A stretch of DNA of 64,000 nt from Phenylobacterium sp. (lineage in GTDB: Bacteria > Pseudomonadota > Alphaproteobacteria > Caulobacterales > Caulobacteraceae). A model generated the notes under the pieces. That model saw nothing but the letters and a program-made list of their open reading frames with translations, was not told where the DNA came from and ran no database searches. Both the position numbers and the translations under genes were made by a program. Below, piece by piece: positions 20,356 to 29,245 of the stretch. The first letter of the stretch is position 1. Each line of letters begins with the position of its first letter. Location: assembly GCF_030681155.1 (NCBI RefSeq), contig NZ_JAUXXE010000007.1, positions 29,756-93,755 of the forward strand, read 5' to 3'.

Positions 20356-22176
20356 ATGGCCGATTCAGCTGACACGATCCAGGCGGAGAGCGGGCTCGGC
20401 TTCGATCCCGACAAGCTGCGCGAAAAGTACCGCGCCGAGCGCGACAAGCGCCTGCGGACCGAGGGCAATTCTCAGTACCGGGAAATCGCCGGCGACTTCG
20501 CTCACTATCTAGACGACCCCTATGTCGCGCCCGGCTTCGCCCGCGCGCCCCTGACCGATGAGGTCGAGGTGGTGGTGATCGGCGGCGGCTTCGGCGGCTT
20601 GCTGGCCGCCGCGCGGCTGCGCGAGGCCGGGGTGAAGGACATTCGCGTCATCGAGAAGGGCGGCGACTTCGGCGGGACCTGGTACTGGAACCGCTATCCA
20701 GGCGCGGCTTGCGACGTCGAATCCTACGTCTATCTGCCGCTGCTGGAAGAGGTCGGCTACATGCCGGTCGAGAAGTATTCCCGCGCGCCGGAGATCCTGG
20801 CCCACAGCCGCGCCATCGGCGAGAAGTACGACCTCTATTCCAACGCCTGTTTCCAGACCGAGGTCACCGGCATGGCCTGGGACGAGGCCGGCGGGCGCTG
20901 GATCATCTCCACCAACCGCGGCGACGCCATGAAGGCGCGCTTCGTCTGCATGGCCAACGGCCCGCTGCATCGGCCCAAGCTGCCCGGCATTCCCGGCGTC
21001 GAGACCTTCAAGGGGCATTCCTTCCACACCAGCCGTTGGGACTACGACTATACCGGCGGGACCTCGAACGGCGGCCTGACGGGCTTGGCCGGCAAGCGGG
21101 TCGGGATCATCGGCACCGGCGCGACGGCGGTTCAATGCGTGCCGCATGTCGGGGCCGCCGCCGCCGAACTCTTCGTCTTCCAGCGAACGCCATCCTCCAT
21201 CGACGTGCGCAACAACCGGCCCACCGATCCCGAGTGGGCCGGCGAGCTGACGCCGGGCTGGCAGCAGGCGCGGATGGACAATTTCAACACTCTGGTCTCG
21301 GGCGGCTTCGCCAAGGAGGACCTAGTCAATGACGGCTGGACCGACATCATCCGCAACCTGGGCATGATCGCGCGGAGCAAGGCGGCCGGGGCGGGGGCGC
21401 AGGATCCCGACACCCTGGTGCAACTCGCCGACTTCCAGAAGATGGAGCAGATCCGTGGCCGGGTGGACCAGGTGGTTCGTGACCAGGCCACCGCCGAGGC
21501 GCTGAAGCCCTACTACAACCAGTTCTGTAAGCGGCCCTGCTTCCACGACGAATATCTCGACACCTTCAACCGGCCGACCGTCACCCTGATTGACACGCAG
21601 GGGCGCGGCGTCGAGCGCATCACCGAGACGGGCGTGGTGGTGGACGGGGTCGAATACGAGATCGATTGCCTGATCTACGCGACCGGCTTCGAAGTGGGCA
21701 CCGAGTATGCTCGCCGGGCCGGCTATGAGATCCACGGACGGGGCGGCAAGACCCTGACGGAGAAGTGGAGCGAGGGCGTTTCAACCTTCCACGGCATTCA
21801 TGTGCGCGATTTTCCGAACTGCTTTGTGATGAGCAACAGCCAGTCAGGCTTCACAGTGAACTACCCGCACATGCTGAACGAGCAGGGCAAGCACATCGCC
21901 TACATCGTGGCTCACGCGCAGGAGAATGGGGTGACCCTGGTGGAGACCTCGCCGGAGGCCGAAGCGGCGTGGGTCGAGACCATCGTCGCCTCGGCCCTTC
22001 AACGCGCGAAGTTCGCCGAAGAATGCACCCCCGGCTACTACAACAACGAAGGTCAGCCTTCGGCCCTGGCCGCGCGTAACGGCTCCTATGGCAAGGGATC
22101 CATCGCCTTCATCCAACTGCTGGAAGATTGGCGGGCCGAGGGCAGCTTGCAGGGGCTGGAGCTCAAGACGGGCTGA
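20356..22176 (+). CDS. Flavin-containing monooxygenase, Baeyer-Villiger type
   Basis: 606 residues. The FAD-binding GGGFGG is at 76-81, the NADPH-binding GTGATA at 253-258, and between them the fingerprint FKGHSFHTSRWD at 218-229 that defines type I Baeyer-Villiger monooxygenases (FxGxxxHxxxW). Such enzymes insert oxygen next to a ketone, giving esters or lactones; the natural substrate cannot be read from sequence. It is larger than cyclohexanone monooxygenase because of an N-terminal extension of about 60 residues, as in the steroid/phenylacetone branches. A GGGAGG site precedes the ATG. No partner hydrolase lies adjacent. Confidence 0.9.
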   Translation: MADSADTIQAESGLGFDPDKLREKYRAERDKRLRTEGNSQYREIAGDFAHYLDDPYVAPGFARAPLTDEVEVVVIGGGFGGLLAAARLREAGVKDIRVIEKGGDFGGTWYWNRYPGAACDVESYVYLPLLEEVGYMPVEKYSRAPEILAHSRAIGEKYDLYSNACFQTEVTGMAWDEAGGRWIISTNRGDAMKARFVCMANGPLHRPKLPGIPGVETFKGHSFHTSRWDYDYTGGTSNGGLTGLAGKRVGIIGTGATAVQCVPHVGAAAAELFVFQRTPSSIDVRNNRPTDPEWAGELTPGWQQARMDNFNTLVSGGFAKEDLVNDGWTDIIRNLGMIARSKAAGAGAQDPDTLVQLADFQKMEQIRGRVDQVVRDQATAEALKPYYNQFCKRPCFHDEYLDTFNRPTVTLIDTQGRGVERITETGVVVDGVEYEIDCLIYATGFEVGTEYARRAGYEIHGRGGKTLTEKWSEGVSTFHGIHVRDFPNCFVMSNSQSGFTVNYPHMLNEQGKHIAYIVAHAQENGVTLVETSPEAEAAWVETIVASALQRAKFAEECTPGYYNNEGQPSALAARNGSYGKGSIAFIQLLEDWRAEGSLQGLELKTG

Positions 22177-22310
22177 ATGGAGCTCGATTGCGGCGACTAC
22201 ACCGTCCCTTAACCACGACCGGGGGCAGATACGGCGGGCGGTCGCGAGACCGGCCCGGCGCCTCGTTGCGGGCGTCGACTGGGGGGCCAAGCGCATGCCA
22301 GGCCTGTTAT

Positions 22311-22352
22311 CCTGAGGCGTAGAATGTCTCAGGGCCGCCGGGTTGCGGCGGC
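22311..22352 (+). promoter_or_regulatory. Two adjacent hairpins in the pseI leader
   Basis: CCTGAG (22311-22316)/CTCAGG (22328-22333) is followed at once by GCCGCC (22334-22339)/GGCGGC (22347-22352), ending 19 bases before the pseI start codon. This could be a terminator of the upstream monooxygenase gene or a leader structure. The rest of the 195-base gap shows no gene. Confidence 0.25.
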
Positions 22353-22371
22353 TTGAGTCTGGAGGTGCGGC

Positions 22372-23424
22372 GTGAGCCAGCCCATCGTCACCATCGCCGG
22401 CCGCAAGATCGGCCCCGGTCATCCGCCCTATATCGTCGCCGAGATGTCGGGGAACCACAACGGCGACATCGGCCGGGCCTTGGCCCTCATCGACGCGGCC
22501 AAGGCGGCCGGCGCGGACGCCGTGAAGCTGCAGACCTATACCGCCGACACCATCACCATCGACCATGACGGCCCGGGCTTCACGGTGCATGGCGGCCTTT
22601 GGGACGGAAGGCGGTTGCACGAACTCTATGACGAGGCCCACACCCCGTGGGCCTGGCATCAGCAACTGTTCGATCACGCCAAGGCGATTGGGATCACGAT
22701 CTTTTCCTCGCCATTCGACGCGACCGCGGTGGAGCTGCTGACCGCCCTGGACGCGCCGGCCTTCAAGATCGCATCGTTCGAGCTGGTCGATTTGCCGCTA
22801 ATCGAACTGTGCGCCCGAACCGGCAAGCCGTTGATCATGTCCACGGGTCTTGCTTCGCCGCAGGAGATCGCCGAGGCGATGGCCGCGGCGCGCGGCGCAG
22901 GGGCCACCGAGATCATTCTGCTGCATTGCACCAGCGGCTACCCGGCGCCCCCATCGGACATGAACCTGCTGACCCTGCCGCATCTGGCCGCTGAGCATGG
23001 CGCTGTGGCGGGTTTATCGGACCACACCATGGGCGTGACGGTTTCGGTGGCGGCGGTGGCGCTGGGCGCCTGCTTTATCGAAAAGCACTTCACGCTCGAC
23101 CGAGCCGAGGGCGGGGTCGACTCCGACTTCTCGCTGGAGCCGCCCGAGCTAGCACGGCTTGTGACCGAGTGCCACGACGCCTGGCTGGCCTTGGGCTCGG
23201 TGCGCTACGACGAGGTGGCCTCGGAGGCCTCCAATCGCGACTTCCGCCGCTCGCTCTACGTGGTCGCCGACGTCGCGGAGGGCGAAGCCCTGACGCCGGA
23301 GAACGTGCGGTCGATCAGGCCAGGATTTGGCTTGCCGCCCAAGCACCTGCCGGAGGTGCTGGGCCGCAAGGCCAGCCGCGCCCTCAAGCGCGGGACGCCG
23401 CTGGATTGGACGATGGTCGGCTAG
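22372..23424 (+). CDS. pseI: Pseudaminic acid synthase
   Basis: 350 residues from a GTG preceded by GGAGG. It condenses a 6-deoxy-2,4-diacetamido-hexose with phosphoenolpyruvate to make pseudaminic acid, a nonulosonate used on flagellin or surface glycans. The NeuB-type barrel shows IVAEMSGNHNGD, DAVKLQTYTADTITI, FSSPFDATAVELL, KIASFELVDLPLIE, STGLASPQEI, LLHCTSGYPAP, GLSDHTMG and FIEKHFTLDR; a C-terminal SAF (antifreeze-like) domain spans about 285-345 (RRSLYVVADVAEGE, IRPGFGLPPK). It converges on, and overlaps by four bases, the methylase gene. Distinguished from sialic acid synthase by overall similarity to PseI. Confidence 0.9.
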   Translation: MSQPIVTIAGRKIGPGHPPYIVAEMSGNHNGDIGRALALIDAAKAAGADAVKLQTYTADTITIDHDGPGFTVHGGLWDGRRLHELYDEAHTPWAWHQQLFDHAKAIGITIFSSPFDATAVELLTALDAPAFKIASFELVDLPLIELCARTGKPLIMSTGLASPQEIAEAMAAARGAGATEIILLHCTSGYPAPPSDMNLLTLPHLAAEHGAVAGLSDHTMGVTVSVAAVALGACFIEKHFTLDRAEGGVDSDFSLEPPELARLVTECHDAWLALGSVRYDEVASEASNRDFRRSLYVVADVAEGEALTPENVRSIRPGFGLPPKHLPEVLGRKASRALKRGTPLDWTMVG

Positions 23425-24053
23425 GCCTTGCGGAATAGCCACCAGGTCAGGTCGTCCAGGCCGGTCGCGCGCTTCCAGAAGAAGCCGTAGTCGATGAGCT
23501 GCAGGTTGGGGAAACGGTCCATGTAGAGGCCGCCGAAGTCGTTCTTGAACAGCAGACCTTCCTGGCCGCGATAGCGCAGGGTCTCGGCGCGCGGCGAGAA
23601 ATACTCGGCGCAGAGAATGTACTTCGAGGAGACGCGGTGGATCTCGTCCAGAGTGGCGGGCAGGCGTTCCGGATCGACGTGGATCAGCACCCCGGAGGTG
23701 AAGGCCAACTCCACCGCGCCATCGGCCAGCGGGATGTTGTCGCCGAAGCCGGCGTGCAGCCGTTCGGGCGGCAGGATCTTGTCGGCCACCACCCGCTCGC
23801 GCGCCGCAGGGTTGGGCTCGATCGCCGAAAGCTCGGCGTCGAGCAGCTGGGGGATGACCCGCAGGTTGAGGCCGAGGTTGCAGCCGACCTCCAGGACCGA
23901 CTTGGGCGGATCGCCCGCGAAGGCTTGGGCGATGCGGCCCCACATTAGGGTCCGGGCGCGCAAGGCCTCGTCGGAGGCGACATTCCGCGCGGTGTATTCA
24001 GCGCCGAAGTCTCCCGCCCAGGCGGATTTGGGGTCGGCCGGCGTGCCGGTCAT
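23421..24053 (-). CDS. Pseudaminic acid biosynthesis-associated methylase
   Basis: 210 residues. A SAM-dependent methyltransferase fold: motif I SVLEVGCNLGLNL at about residues 52-64, acidic IEPN after beta-2, and LAFTSGVLIHVDPERLP as motif IV. Together with C-terminal YFSPRAETLRYRGQEGLLFKNDFG and MDRFPNLQLIDYGFFW it matches the family named for its place in pseudaminic acid loci (TIGR03587 type). It follows the SpsF-like gene by nine bases and is probably co-transcribed with it. It may methylate the nonulosonate or its precursor; no reaction is proven. Confidence 0.85.
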   Translation of the reverse strand: MTGTPADPKSAWAGDFGAEYTARNVASDEALRARTLMWGRIAQAFAGDPPKSVLEVGCNLGLNLRVIPQLLDAELSAIEPNPAARERVVADKILPPERLHAGFGDNIPLADGAVELAFTSGVLIHVDPERLPATLDEIHRVSSKYILCAEYFSPRAETLRYRGQEGLLFKNDFGGLYMDRFPNLQLIDYGFFWKRATGLDDLTWWLFRKA

Positions 24054-24062
24054 GGGAGGCTC

Positions 24063-24758
24063 CTAGAGATCAGGTTCGAAATGGGAGAAGGGGAGGGTGC
24101 GAATGTCAGCGGAGCTGAAGTCCGGCTTGGTCGGATAGAGGGCGGCGTAGACGCGCTCGACGAAGGCCAAGTCTTCCGGGGTATCGACCGTCCAGCGCAG
24201 CGCGCTTTCGTCTCGGTCCTGCACCAGATCGCCTTGGCTGAACCGCTCGGGGTTCCGATAGAGGAAGGGCGTCACGTGCTCGCGGTCATAGGGGTCGGTC
24301 GCCTCGCGTCCGGCGGCGAGCAGGGCGTCCAGGCTGAAGCACTCGACGTCCAATCCGCGTGGATAGGTTCGGCGCTGCGCATTTGAGGCGTAGTCGACGC
24401 TAAGCCGGGCCTGCAGCCGCACGCAGGCATCCACGATCTCGGGATCGGCCAGGGGACAATCGGCGGTCAGCCGCACGACCGGGCCGTTCACGCCGAGGGC
24501 CTCGACCGCGCCGACATAGCGCCCGAGCACGTCATGCAAGGAGCCGCGAAACGTCTCGACGCCGATGGTCTGAAGGAACTGGGCGAGGGGATCGTCGGAT
24601 GCGTCGTCGCTGGTCGCCACGATCAGCCGATCCAGGGTCGAGCATCGGCGCAGGCGTTCGATCTGGCGCTCCAGCATCGGCCGTCCCGCCACTGATTTCA
24701 TGACCTTGCCCGGCAGCCGCGTCGAACTCATGCGCGCCTGCAGGATCGCGACCGCCAT
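24063..24758 (-). CDS. SpsF-like cytidylyltransferase (surface sugar activation)
   Basis: 231 residues. The N-terminal nucleotidyltransferase motif ILQARMSSTRLPGKVM (about 5-20) and RLTADCPLADPEIVD near 100 identify the SpsF/PseF/NeuA group, enzymes that activate sugars as CMP derivatives. The C-terminal YPRGLDVECFS, DREHVTPFLY and LRWTVDTPEDLAFV are typical of SpsF-type proteins in pseudaminic acid and legionaminic acid clusters. It is the first gene of a two-gene unit with the methylase. Whether it is the actual PseF or acts on another sugar is undecided. Confidence 0.84.
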   Translation of the reverse strand: MAVAILQARMSSTRLPGKVMKSVAGRPMLERQIERLRRCSTLDRLIVATSDDASDDPLAQFLQTIGVETFRGSLHDVLGRYVGAVEALGVNGPVVRLTADCPLADPEIVDACVRLQARLSVDYASNAQRRTYPRGLDVECFSLDALLAAGREATDPYDREHVTPFLYRNPERFSQGDLVQDRDESALRWTVDTPEDLAFVERVYAALYPTKPDFSSADIRTLPFSHFEPDL

Positions 24759-24845
24759 CGCCTGTCCCCTCGAATGAGGCGACCATAGGCACAGAGCATT
24801 GCGTCGATATTAACCGCGTTGCGGCGGGCGTCGACCGCGCCCCGC

Positions 24846-26705
24846 CTAAACCGTGGCGGCGTTCAGCACTTCCAGCACCGCCTCGCCGTAGCGCTCCAGC
24901 TTGCCCTCGCCGACGCCCGAAATCGCCGCGAGCGACGGCAGCCCCTTGGGCTTCTTGGCGGCGATCTCGGCCAGGGTGCGGTCGTGGAAGATCACATAGG
25001 GCGGCAGGTGCTGGCGTGCGGCCTCGTCGCGCCGCCAGGCGCGCAGGGCGTCGAACAGCGGCTGGTCGTGCGGCGCGATAACGGTCGCCGCGCTCGAACC
25101 GCTGGTCTTCTTGCGGGCGCGGCTGGAGCGGGCGCCGGGCTCGGGGTCGTCCATCCCCTTGCGCAGGGCGACCCGTCGCTCGCCGCGATAGACCGCCTTC
25201 ACGCCCTCAAGCTCACCGAGCCCGATCAGCGGGTAGCCGTCCTCGTGGTTCTCCCGCAGCAGACCATCGAACAGCAGCTGATCGAACAGGTCGCGCCAGC
25301 CGGCGGCGCTCAGCTCCTGGCCCACGCCGAAGGTCGATAGGCCGGCCTCGAACGCGGATGGCGTTTTCGTCTTGCCCAGCAGGTGATCGACCAGCCGCAC
25401 CCGGCCGAACCGGCCGCCCATGCGATGCACGGCCGACAGCGCCTTTTGGGCGGCTTCGGTGGCGTCTACGGTCTCGACGGTTCCGAGGCAAAGGTCGCAC
25501 TGGCCGCAGGCGTCGACCCCCTCCTCACCGAAATAGCGACGCACCGCGGCGGCTCGGCAGGCGGCGCCATCGAGCATGGCGTAGAGCTGGCGGACCTTGC
25601 GGCCCTGGACCTGTTTGACGCTCTCGTCGACGTCGCGGCCGTCCAGGCGCCGGAAGGCCCAGGCCATGTCGGAGGCGCCGTAGAGGGTGATGCCCTCGGC
25701 CGGATCGCCGTCGCGCCCGGCCCGCCCGATTTCCTGCCAATAGGCCTCAATGGAGGCCGGCGGATCGGCGTGGATCACATATCGGACATCGGGTTTGTCG
25801 ACGCCCATGCCGAAGGCGATGGTCGCCACCATCACCGCAGCGTCGGCTTCCAGGAACTTCTCCAGGCGCTCGGCGCGCAGGTTCTTGTCGAGGCCGGCGT
25901 GATAGGCGAGCGCCGGAACGCCCTCGCCGCGCAAGGTCTCGGCCAGCTTGTCGACCCCGTCGCGCGAGCCAGCATAGATCACGCCCGAGCGGTCTGGCCG
26001 GGCGGCGACCAGTTCCAGCACCCGCTTGTGACCAGCGCCGCGCTTGCGCTCAGCCGAGAGGGCGAGCTCGGGCCGGGCGAAGCTGGCGACGAACTCGGCG
26101 GAGTCCTGCAGCCGCAGTTCGGTGCGGATGTCTTCGCGGGTCCGGGTGTCGGCGGTGGCGGTCACCGCCAGCCTCGGCACATTGGGGAAGATGTCGGCCA
26201 GGCGGCCCATCATCCGGTATTCCGGCCGGAAATCGTGGCCCCATTGGCTGACGCAGTGAGCCTCGTCGATGGCGATCAGGGCCAGGGGCGTGCGCGACAG
26301 CCGCTCCAGCATCGAGGGCTGCATCAGGCCTTCGGGGGAGATGTAGAGCAGGTCCAGCTCGCCGTGCTCGATCCGCTCCCAGGTCTGGGCCCGTTCCCAG
26401 GATTCGCCGGTGGAATCGATGCGGGCGGCGGCGACGCCCGATTGCTGCAGGCCTGCGACCTGGTCGGCCATCAACGCGATCAGCGGCGAGACCACTAGGC
26501 CGAGCCCGGGCCGCATCATGGCGGGGATCTGATAGCAGACGCTCTTGCCGCCGCCGGTGGGCAACACCGCCATGGCGCTGCGTCCGGCCAGCACCTCGGT
26601 GATCACCTCGGCCTGACGCCCCCGGAATTCGGCATGTCCGAAAGTGCGGCGCAGGATTTCCCGCGCTTCATCGAGGGAAGCAGGCATGGGGCCGTACATA
26701 GCCAT
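24846..26705 (-). CDS. recQ: ATP-dependent DNA helicase RecQ
   Basis: 619 residues. A 3'-5' helicase of recombination and fork repair. Walker A GGGKS is at 51-55, DEAH at 147-150 within IAIDEAHCVSQWGHDFRPEY, and the RecQ zinc cluster appears as C...ACGQCDLCLG. The winged-helix RQC region follows, with a C-terminal HRDC domain (QPLFDALRAWRRDEAARQHLPPYVIFHDRTL). A lysine/arginine-rich linker separates RQC and HRDC. Full length; a single gene with an 87-base gap to the sugar genes. Confidence 0.95.
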   Translation of the reverse strand: MAMYGPMPASLDEAREILRRTFGHAEFRGRQAEVITEVLAGRSAMAVLPTGGGKSVCYQIPAMMRPGLGLVVSPLIALMADQVAGLQQSGVAAARIDSTGESWERAQTWERIEHGELDLLYISPEGLMQPSMLERLSRTPLALIAIDEAHCVSQWGHDFRPEYRMMGRLADIFPNVPRLAVTATADTRTREDIRTELRLQDSAEFVASFARPELALSAERKRGAGHKRVLELVAARPDRSGVIYAGSRDGVDKLAETLRGEGVPALAYHAGLDKNLRAERLEKFLEADAAVMVATIAFGMGVDKPDVRYVIHADPPASIEAYWQEIGRAGRDGDPAEGITLYGASDMAWAFRRLDGRDVDESVKQVQGRKVRQLYAMLDGAACRAAAVRRYFGEEGVDACGQCDLCLGTVETVDATEAAQKALSAVHRMGGRFGRVRLVDHLLGKTKTPSAFEAGLSTFGVGQELSAAGWRDLFDQLLFDGLLRENHEDGYPLIGLGELEGVKAVYRGERRVALRKGMDDPEPGARSSRARKKTSGSSAATVIAPHDQPLFDALRAWRRDEAARQHLPPYVIFHDRTLAEIAAKKPKGLPSLAAISGVGEGKLERYGEAVLEVLNAATV

Positions 26706-26781
26706 GCCCGCCGGTCATGGGGAGGGAAAGATGCTGCGGCCAATGTCCTCTGGGGCGTTCCCGCCGTTCCCCTCCCTCAAC

Positions 26782-26895
26782 AGTTCGTCATGGCCGGCCT
26801 CTTGAGCCGGCCATCCATAGACTCCGAGGTCGTGGGTTTGCCTGAAAGGCGGGCGCGTATGGATCCCCGGGACAAGCGCCCGGGGATGACGAACT
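26782..26895. repeat. REP-like composite palindrome
   Basis: Outer arms AGTTCGTCAT (26782-26791) and ATGACGAACT (26886-26895) enclose a hairpin ATGGCCGG/CCGGCCAT and a second CCCCGGG/CCCGGGG, with TCCAT/ATGGA pairing between them. It occupies most of the gap between recQ and the amidohydrolase and belongs to the family of intergenic repeats containing CCCGGG...ATGACG. Confidence 0.6.
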
Positions 26896-26907
26896 GGTGG
26901 GACGGGA

Positions 26908-28653
26908 CTACTCCGCCGCGATCGCCTGTGGCGCGGCCTGGGCGCCGCGCAGCAGCCGGCCGGGTAGGGCCCCTGTCGGTTCGCCGTCCAGATAGGTGAT
27001 CTCGCCGGCGACGATGGTGGCCACATAGCCGTCGGCGCGTTGGACCAGGCGCCTGCCGCCCGCCGGCAGATCGTAGGCGACGGCCGGCGCCTTCAGCGTC
27101 AGGCCTTCGTAGTCGATCACATTGAGGTCGGCGCGATAGCCAGGCTGGATCAGGCCGCGATCGTGCAGCCCGACTGCCTGGGCCGTGTCATGGGTCTGCA
27201 TGCGGACCATGGCCTCTAGCGTCAGTTTTGGGCCGCGCGTGCGGTCGCGTGTCCAGTGGGTCAGGTTCGACGTCGGGAACGAACCGTCGCAGATCATGCC
27301 GACGTGGGCCCCGCCATCGGATAGCCCCGGCACGGTGTCGCGGTGGTTGAGCATCGCATAGGACGGGTCGAGCGAGCCGTCGGCATAGTTCAGGAACGGC
27401 AGGTAGAGCATGCCGCGTCCTTCGTTGCGCAGCATGTGATCGAGCGCCAGGCCCTGGGGCGTCACGCCGCTCGCCTGGGCCAGGACCGCAAGCGTGCGGT
27501 CAGGCGTCTGTTCGTAGTCGGGTTCGTCGCCCATCAGGAACATGACGGGCCAGTTCTGGATCATGTTGATCCCGAGGCCCGGCGCCGGCTCAGGGCTTTC
27601 GGCCAATAGCCTGGCCCGGAAGGCCGGGTCGCGTAGATGGGCGACGCGTTCGGCCAACGGCAGGCCGGCGATCTCGCTATAGGTGGCGTGCCGGCTGAAA
27701 GGGTTCACCGTCAGCTCCAGGCCAAAGAGGATGCCCACCGGCCGTCCGGCGACCTGGCCGCGTATGGTCAGGCCGCCGTCATTGGCCTCCGACAACCGTT
27801 CCAGCAGGGTGCGCCACTGGTTCGGATAGCGGGGATTCTGGACCAGGGAGAAGGACATCGGTCGGCCGGAGCGCTCGACAATTCGGCGCAGCATGGCGAA
27901 CTCTTCCTCCGGTTCGGCGAAGTCGGAGACGAATTGCAAGGCGCCCTTTCCGGCGGCGGCGAGGCCGAGCGCGATGCCGGTCAGTTCGTCCTCCGACCCG
28001 GTCAGGGTCGGGGTCGGCTGGCCATCGCTGGTGCGGTGGTTGAGCGTGCGGGAGGTGGAGAAGCCGAGGGCTCCCGCCTCCATCGCGCTCTTGGCCAGGC
28101 TCGCCATGGCGGCGATGTCGGCGGGCGTGGCATCCTCGCGATTGGCGCCGCGTTCGCCCATTACATAGACCCGCAGCGCCGCGTGCGGCAGCTGGGTTCC
28201 GATATCGACGTCGAAGCGTCGCGCCGCCAGGCTGTCGAGATAGTCTGGGAAGCTCTCCCAATTCCAGGGCAGGCCCTCAGTCAGGACCGGGAAGGGGATG
28301 TCCTCCACGCCTTCCATCAGCCGGATCAGCCGGTCGTGATCCTCTGGTTTGCAGGGCGCGAAGCCAACCCCGCAATTGCCCATGACCACGGTGGTGACGC
28401 CGTGCCAGGCCGAAGGCTGCATGTGGCCATCCCAGGTGGCCTGGCCGTCATAGTGGGTGTGGATGTCGACAAAGCCGGGGGTGACGATCTTGCCGCGCGC
28501 GTCGATCTCACGCGCCCCGGCGCCGCCCACCCGGCCGACGAACGCGATGGCGCCGTCCTTGACCGCGACATCGGCCTCGAAAGGCGCGCCGCCCGAGCCG
28601 TCCACGAGCGTTCCACCCCGGATAACGAGGTCCCAAGCCCGTTCCATGGCCAT
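26908..28653 (-). CDS. N-acyl-D-amino-acid deacylase family amidohydrolase
   Basis: 581 residues. A metal-dependent amidohydrolase with the HTH metal motif GFVDIHTHYDGQATWDGHM (about 58-76) and, near the C-terminus, LSDGGAHVGMICDGSFPT with the catalytic aspartate region. MERAWDLVIRGGTLVDGSGGAPFEADVA is the small beta-sandwich shared by D-aminoacylases, dihydroorotases and imidazolonepropionase. The D-aminoacylase subgroup is supported by GNCGVGFAPCKPEDHD. Substrate is unpredictable: homologues act on N-acyl-D-amino acids or unrelated amides. No signal peptide. Stands alone. Confidence 0.85.
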   Translation of the reverse strand: MAMERAWDLVIRGGTLVDGSGGAPFEADVAVKDGAIAFVGRVGGAGAREIDARGKIVTPGFVDIHTHYDGQATWDGHMQPSAWHGVTTVVMGNCGVGFAPCKPEDHDRLIRLMEGVEDIPFPVLTEGLPWNWESFPDYLDSLAARRFDVDIGTQLPHAALRVYVMGERGANREDATPADIAAMASLAKSAMEAGALGFSTSRTLNHRTSDGQPTPTLTGSEDELTGIALGLAAAGKGALQFVSDFAEPEEEFAMLRRIVERSGRPMSFSLVQNPRYPNQWRTLLERLSEANDGGLTIRGQVAGRPVGILFGLELTVNPFSRHATYSEIAGLPLAERVAHLRDPAFRARLLAESPEPAPGLGINMIQNWPVMFLMGDEPDYEQTPDRTLAVLAQASGVTPQGLALDHMLRNEGRGMLYLPFLNYADGSLDPSYAMLNHRDTVPGLSDGGAHVGMICDGSFPTSNLTHWTRDRTRGPKLTLEAMVRMQTHDTAQAVGLHDRGLIQPGYRADLNVIDYEGLTLKAPAVAYDLPAGGRRLVQRADGYVATIVAGEITYLDGEPTGALPGRLLRGAQAAPQAIAAE

Positions 28654-28722
28654 CTCCCTGATCGTTCTTATCGACGTTGGAGAGATTACCGGCCCTGAGA
28701 CGGGCTCAGGTCAAGGGCGCCC

Positions 28723-29199
28723 CTACGGCGCCACCTGCTCGCGCGGGCGTTCCGATTCCTTGGAAGCGCAGCCCTTGAGGGTCTTGCCGTCATGGACGAT
28801 CTCGGCGGCCAAGGGGAACTTCAGGTCCGACATGCCGTCCGAGCAGCCGGCCTGCTGGGTCAGGGTCAGCTTGAGCGGCTTGCCGCCGATCACCGTCTCC
28901 CAGACCGCCTTGCCGTCCTGCATCACCGCGCCGTTGTTCGGGCCGGTCAGGTTCGTGGCCGGATCCATCATGTTGAAGGCGATGTCCTTCTCGCGGACCT
29001 GCGCCGACCAGAACGGTTCTGTGCCGACGACGTGCAAATCGCCCTTGAACGCGTCGGGCAGGGCCCCGGCCGTTTCCGTCGGCGCGGCGCCGACCACCGG
29101 TGGCGCATCGGCCGGCGCGGACGCGGGCTTGCCGTCCGGCGCCTGGGGTTGGCAGGCGGCGAGGGCGAGCGCGGCGAGAATGGGGAGAGCATGTCGCAT
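28723..29199 (-). CDS. COG3650-like secreted lipoprotein
   Basis: 158 residues from the ATG at 29199, which has AAAGGA upstream; a longer frame to 29262 would place the signal peptide internally. ILAALALAACQPQ is a lipoprotein signal with lipobox cysteine at 16. After a proline/alanine-rich linker, the globular part (FKGDLHVVGTEPFWSAQV, GCSDGMSDLKFPLAAEI, TLKGCAS) resembles the COG3650 group of uncharacterised envelope proteins, with two cysteines that could pair. Divergent from the DNA methyltransferase gene, sharing a 46-base gap. Function unknown. Confidence 0.75.
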   Translation of the reverse strand: MRHALPILAALALAACQPQAPDGKPASAPADAPPVVGAAPTETAGALPDAFKGDLHVVGTEPFWSAQVREKDIAFNMMDPATNLTGPNNGAVMQDGKAVWETVIGGKPLKLTLTQQAGCSDGMSDLKFPLAAEIVHDGKTLKGCASKESERPREQVAP

Positions 29200-29245
29200 G
29201 AAGGGCGTCCTTTCGCGGTGACCGAACGAAGGTAGAGTCAGCATA

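Noticed and set aside
20312..20512. Plus-strand 66-codon frame with an apparent ribosome site (ATG near 20327) before the monooxygenase
   Set aside because: It runs out of frame into the monooxygenase gene and has no conserved features; a second, better GGGAGG lies before the true start.
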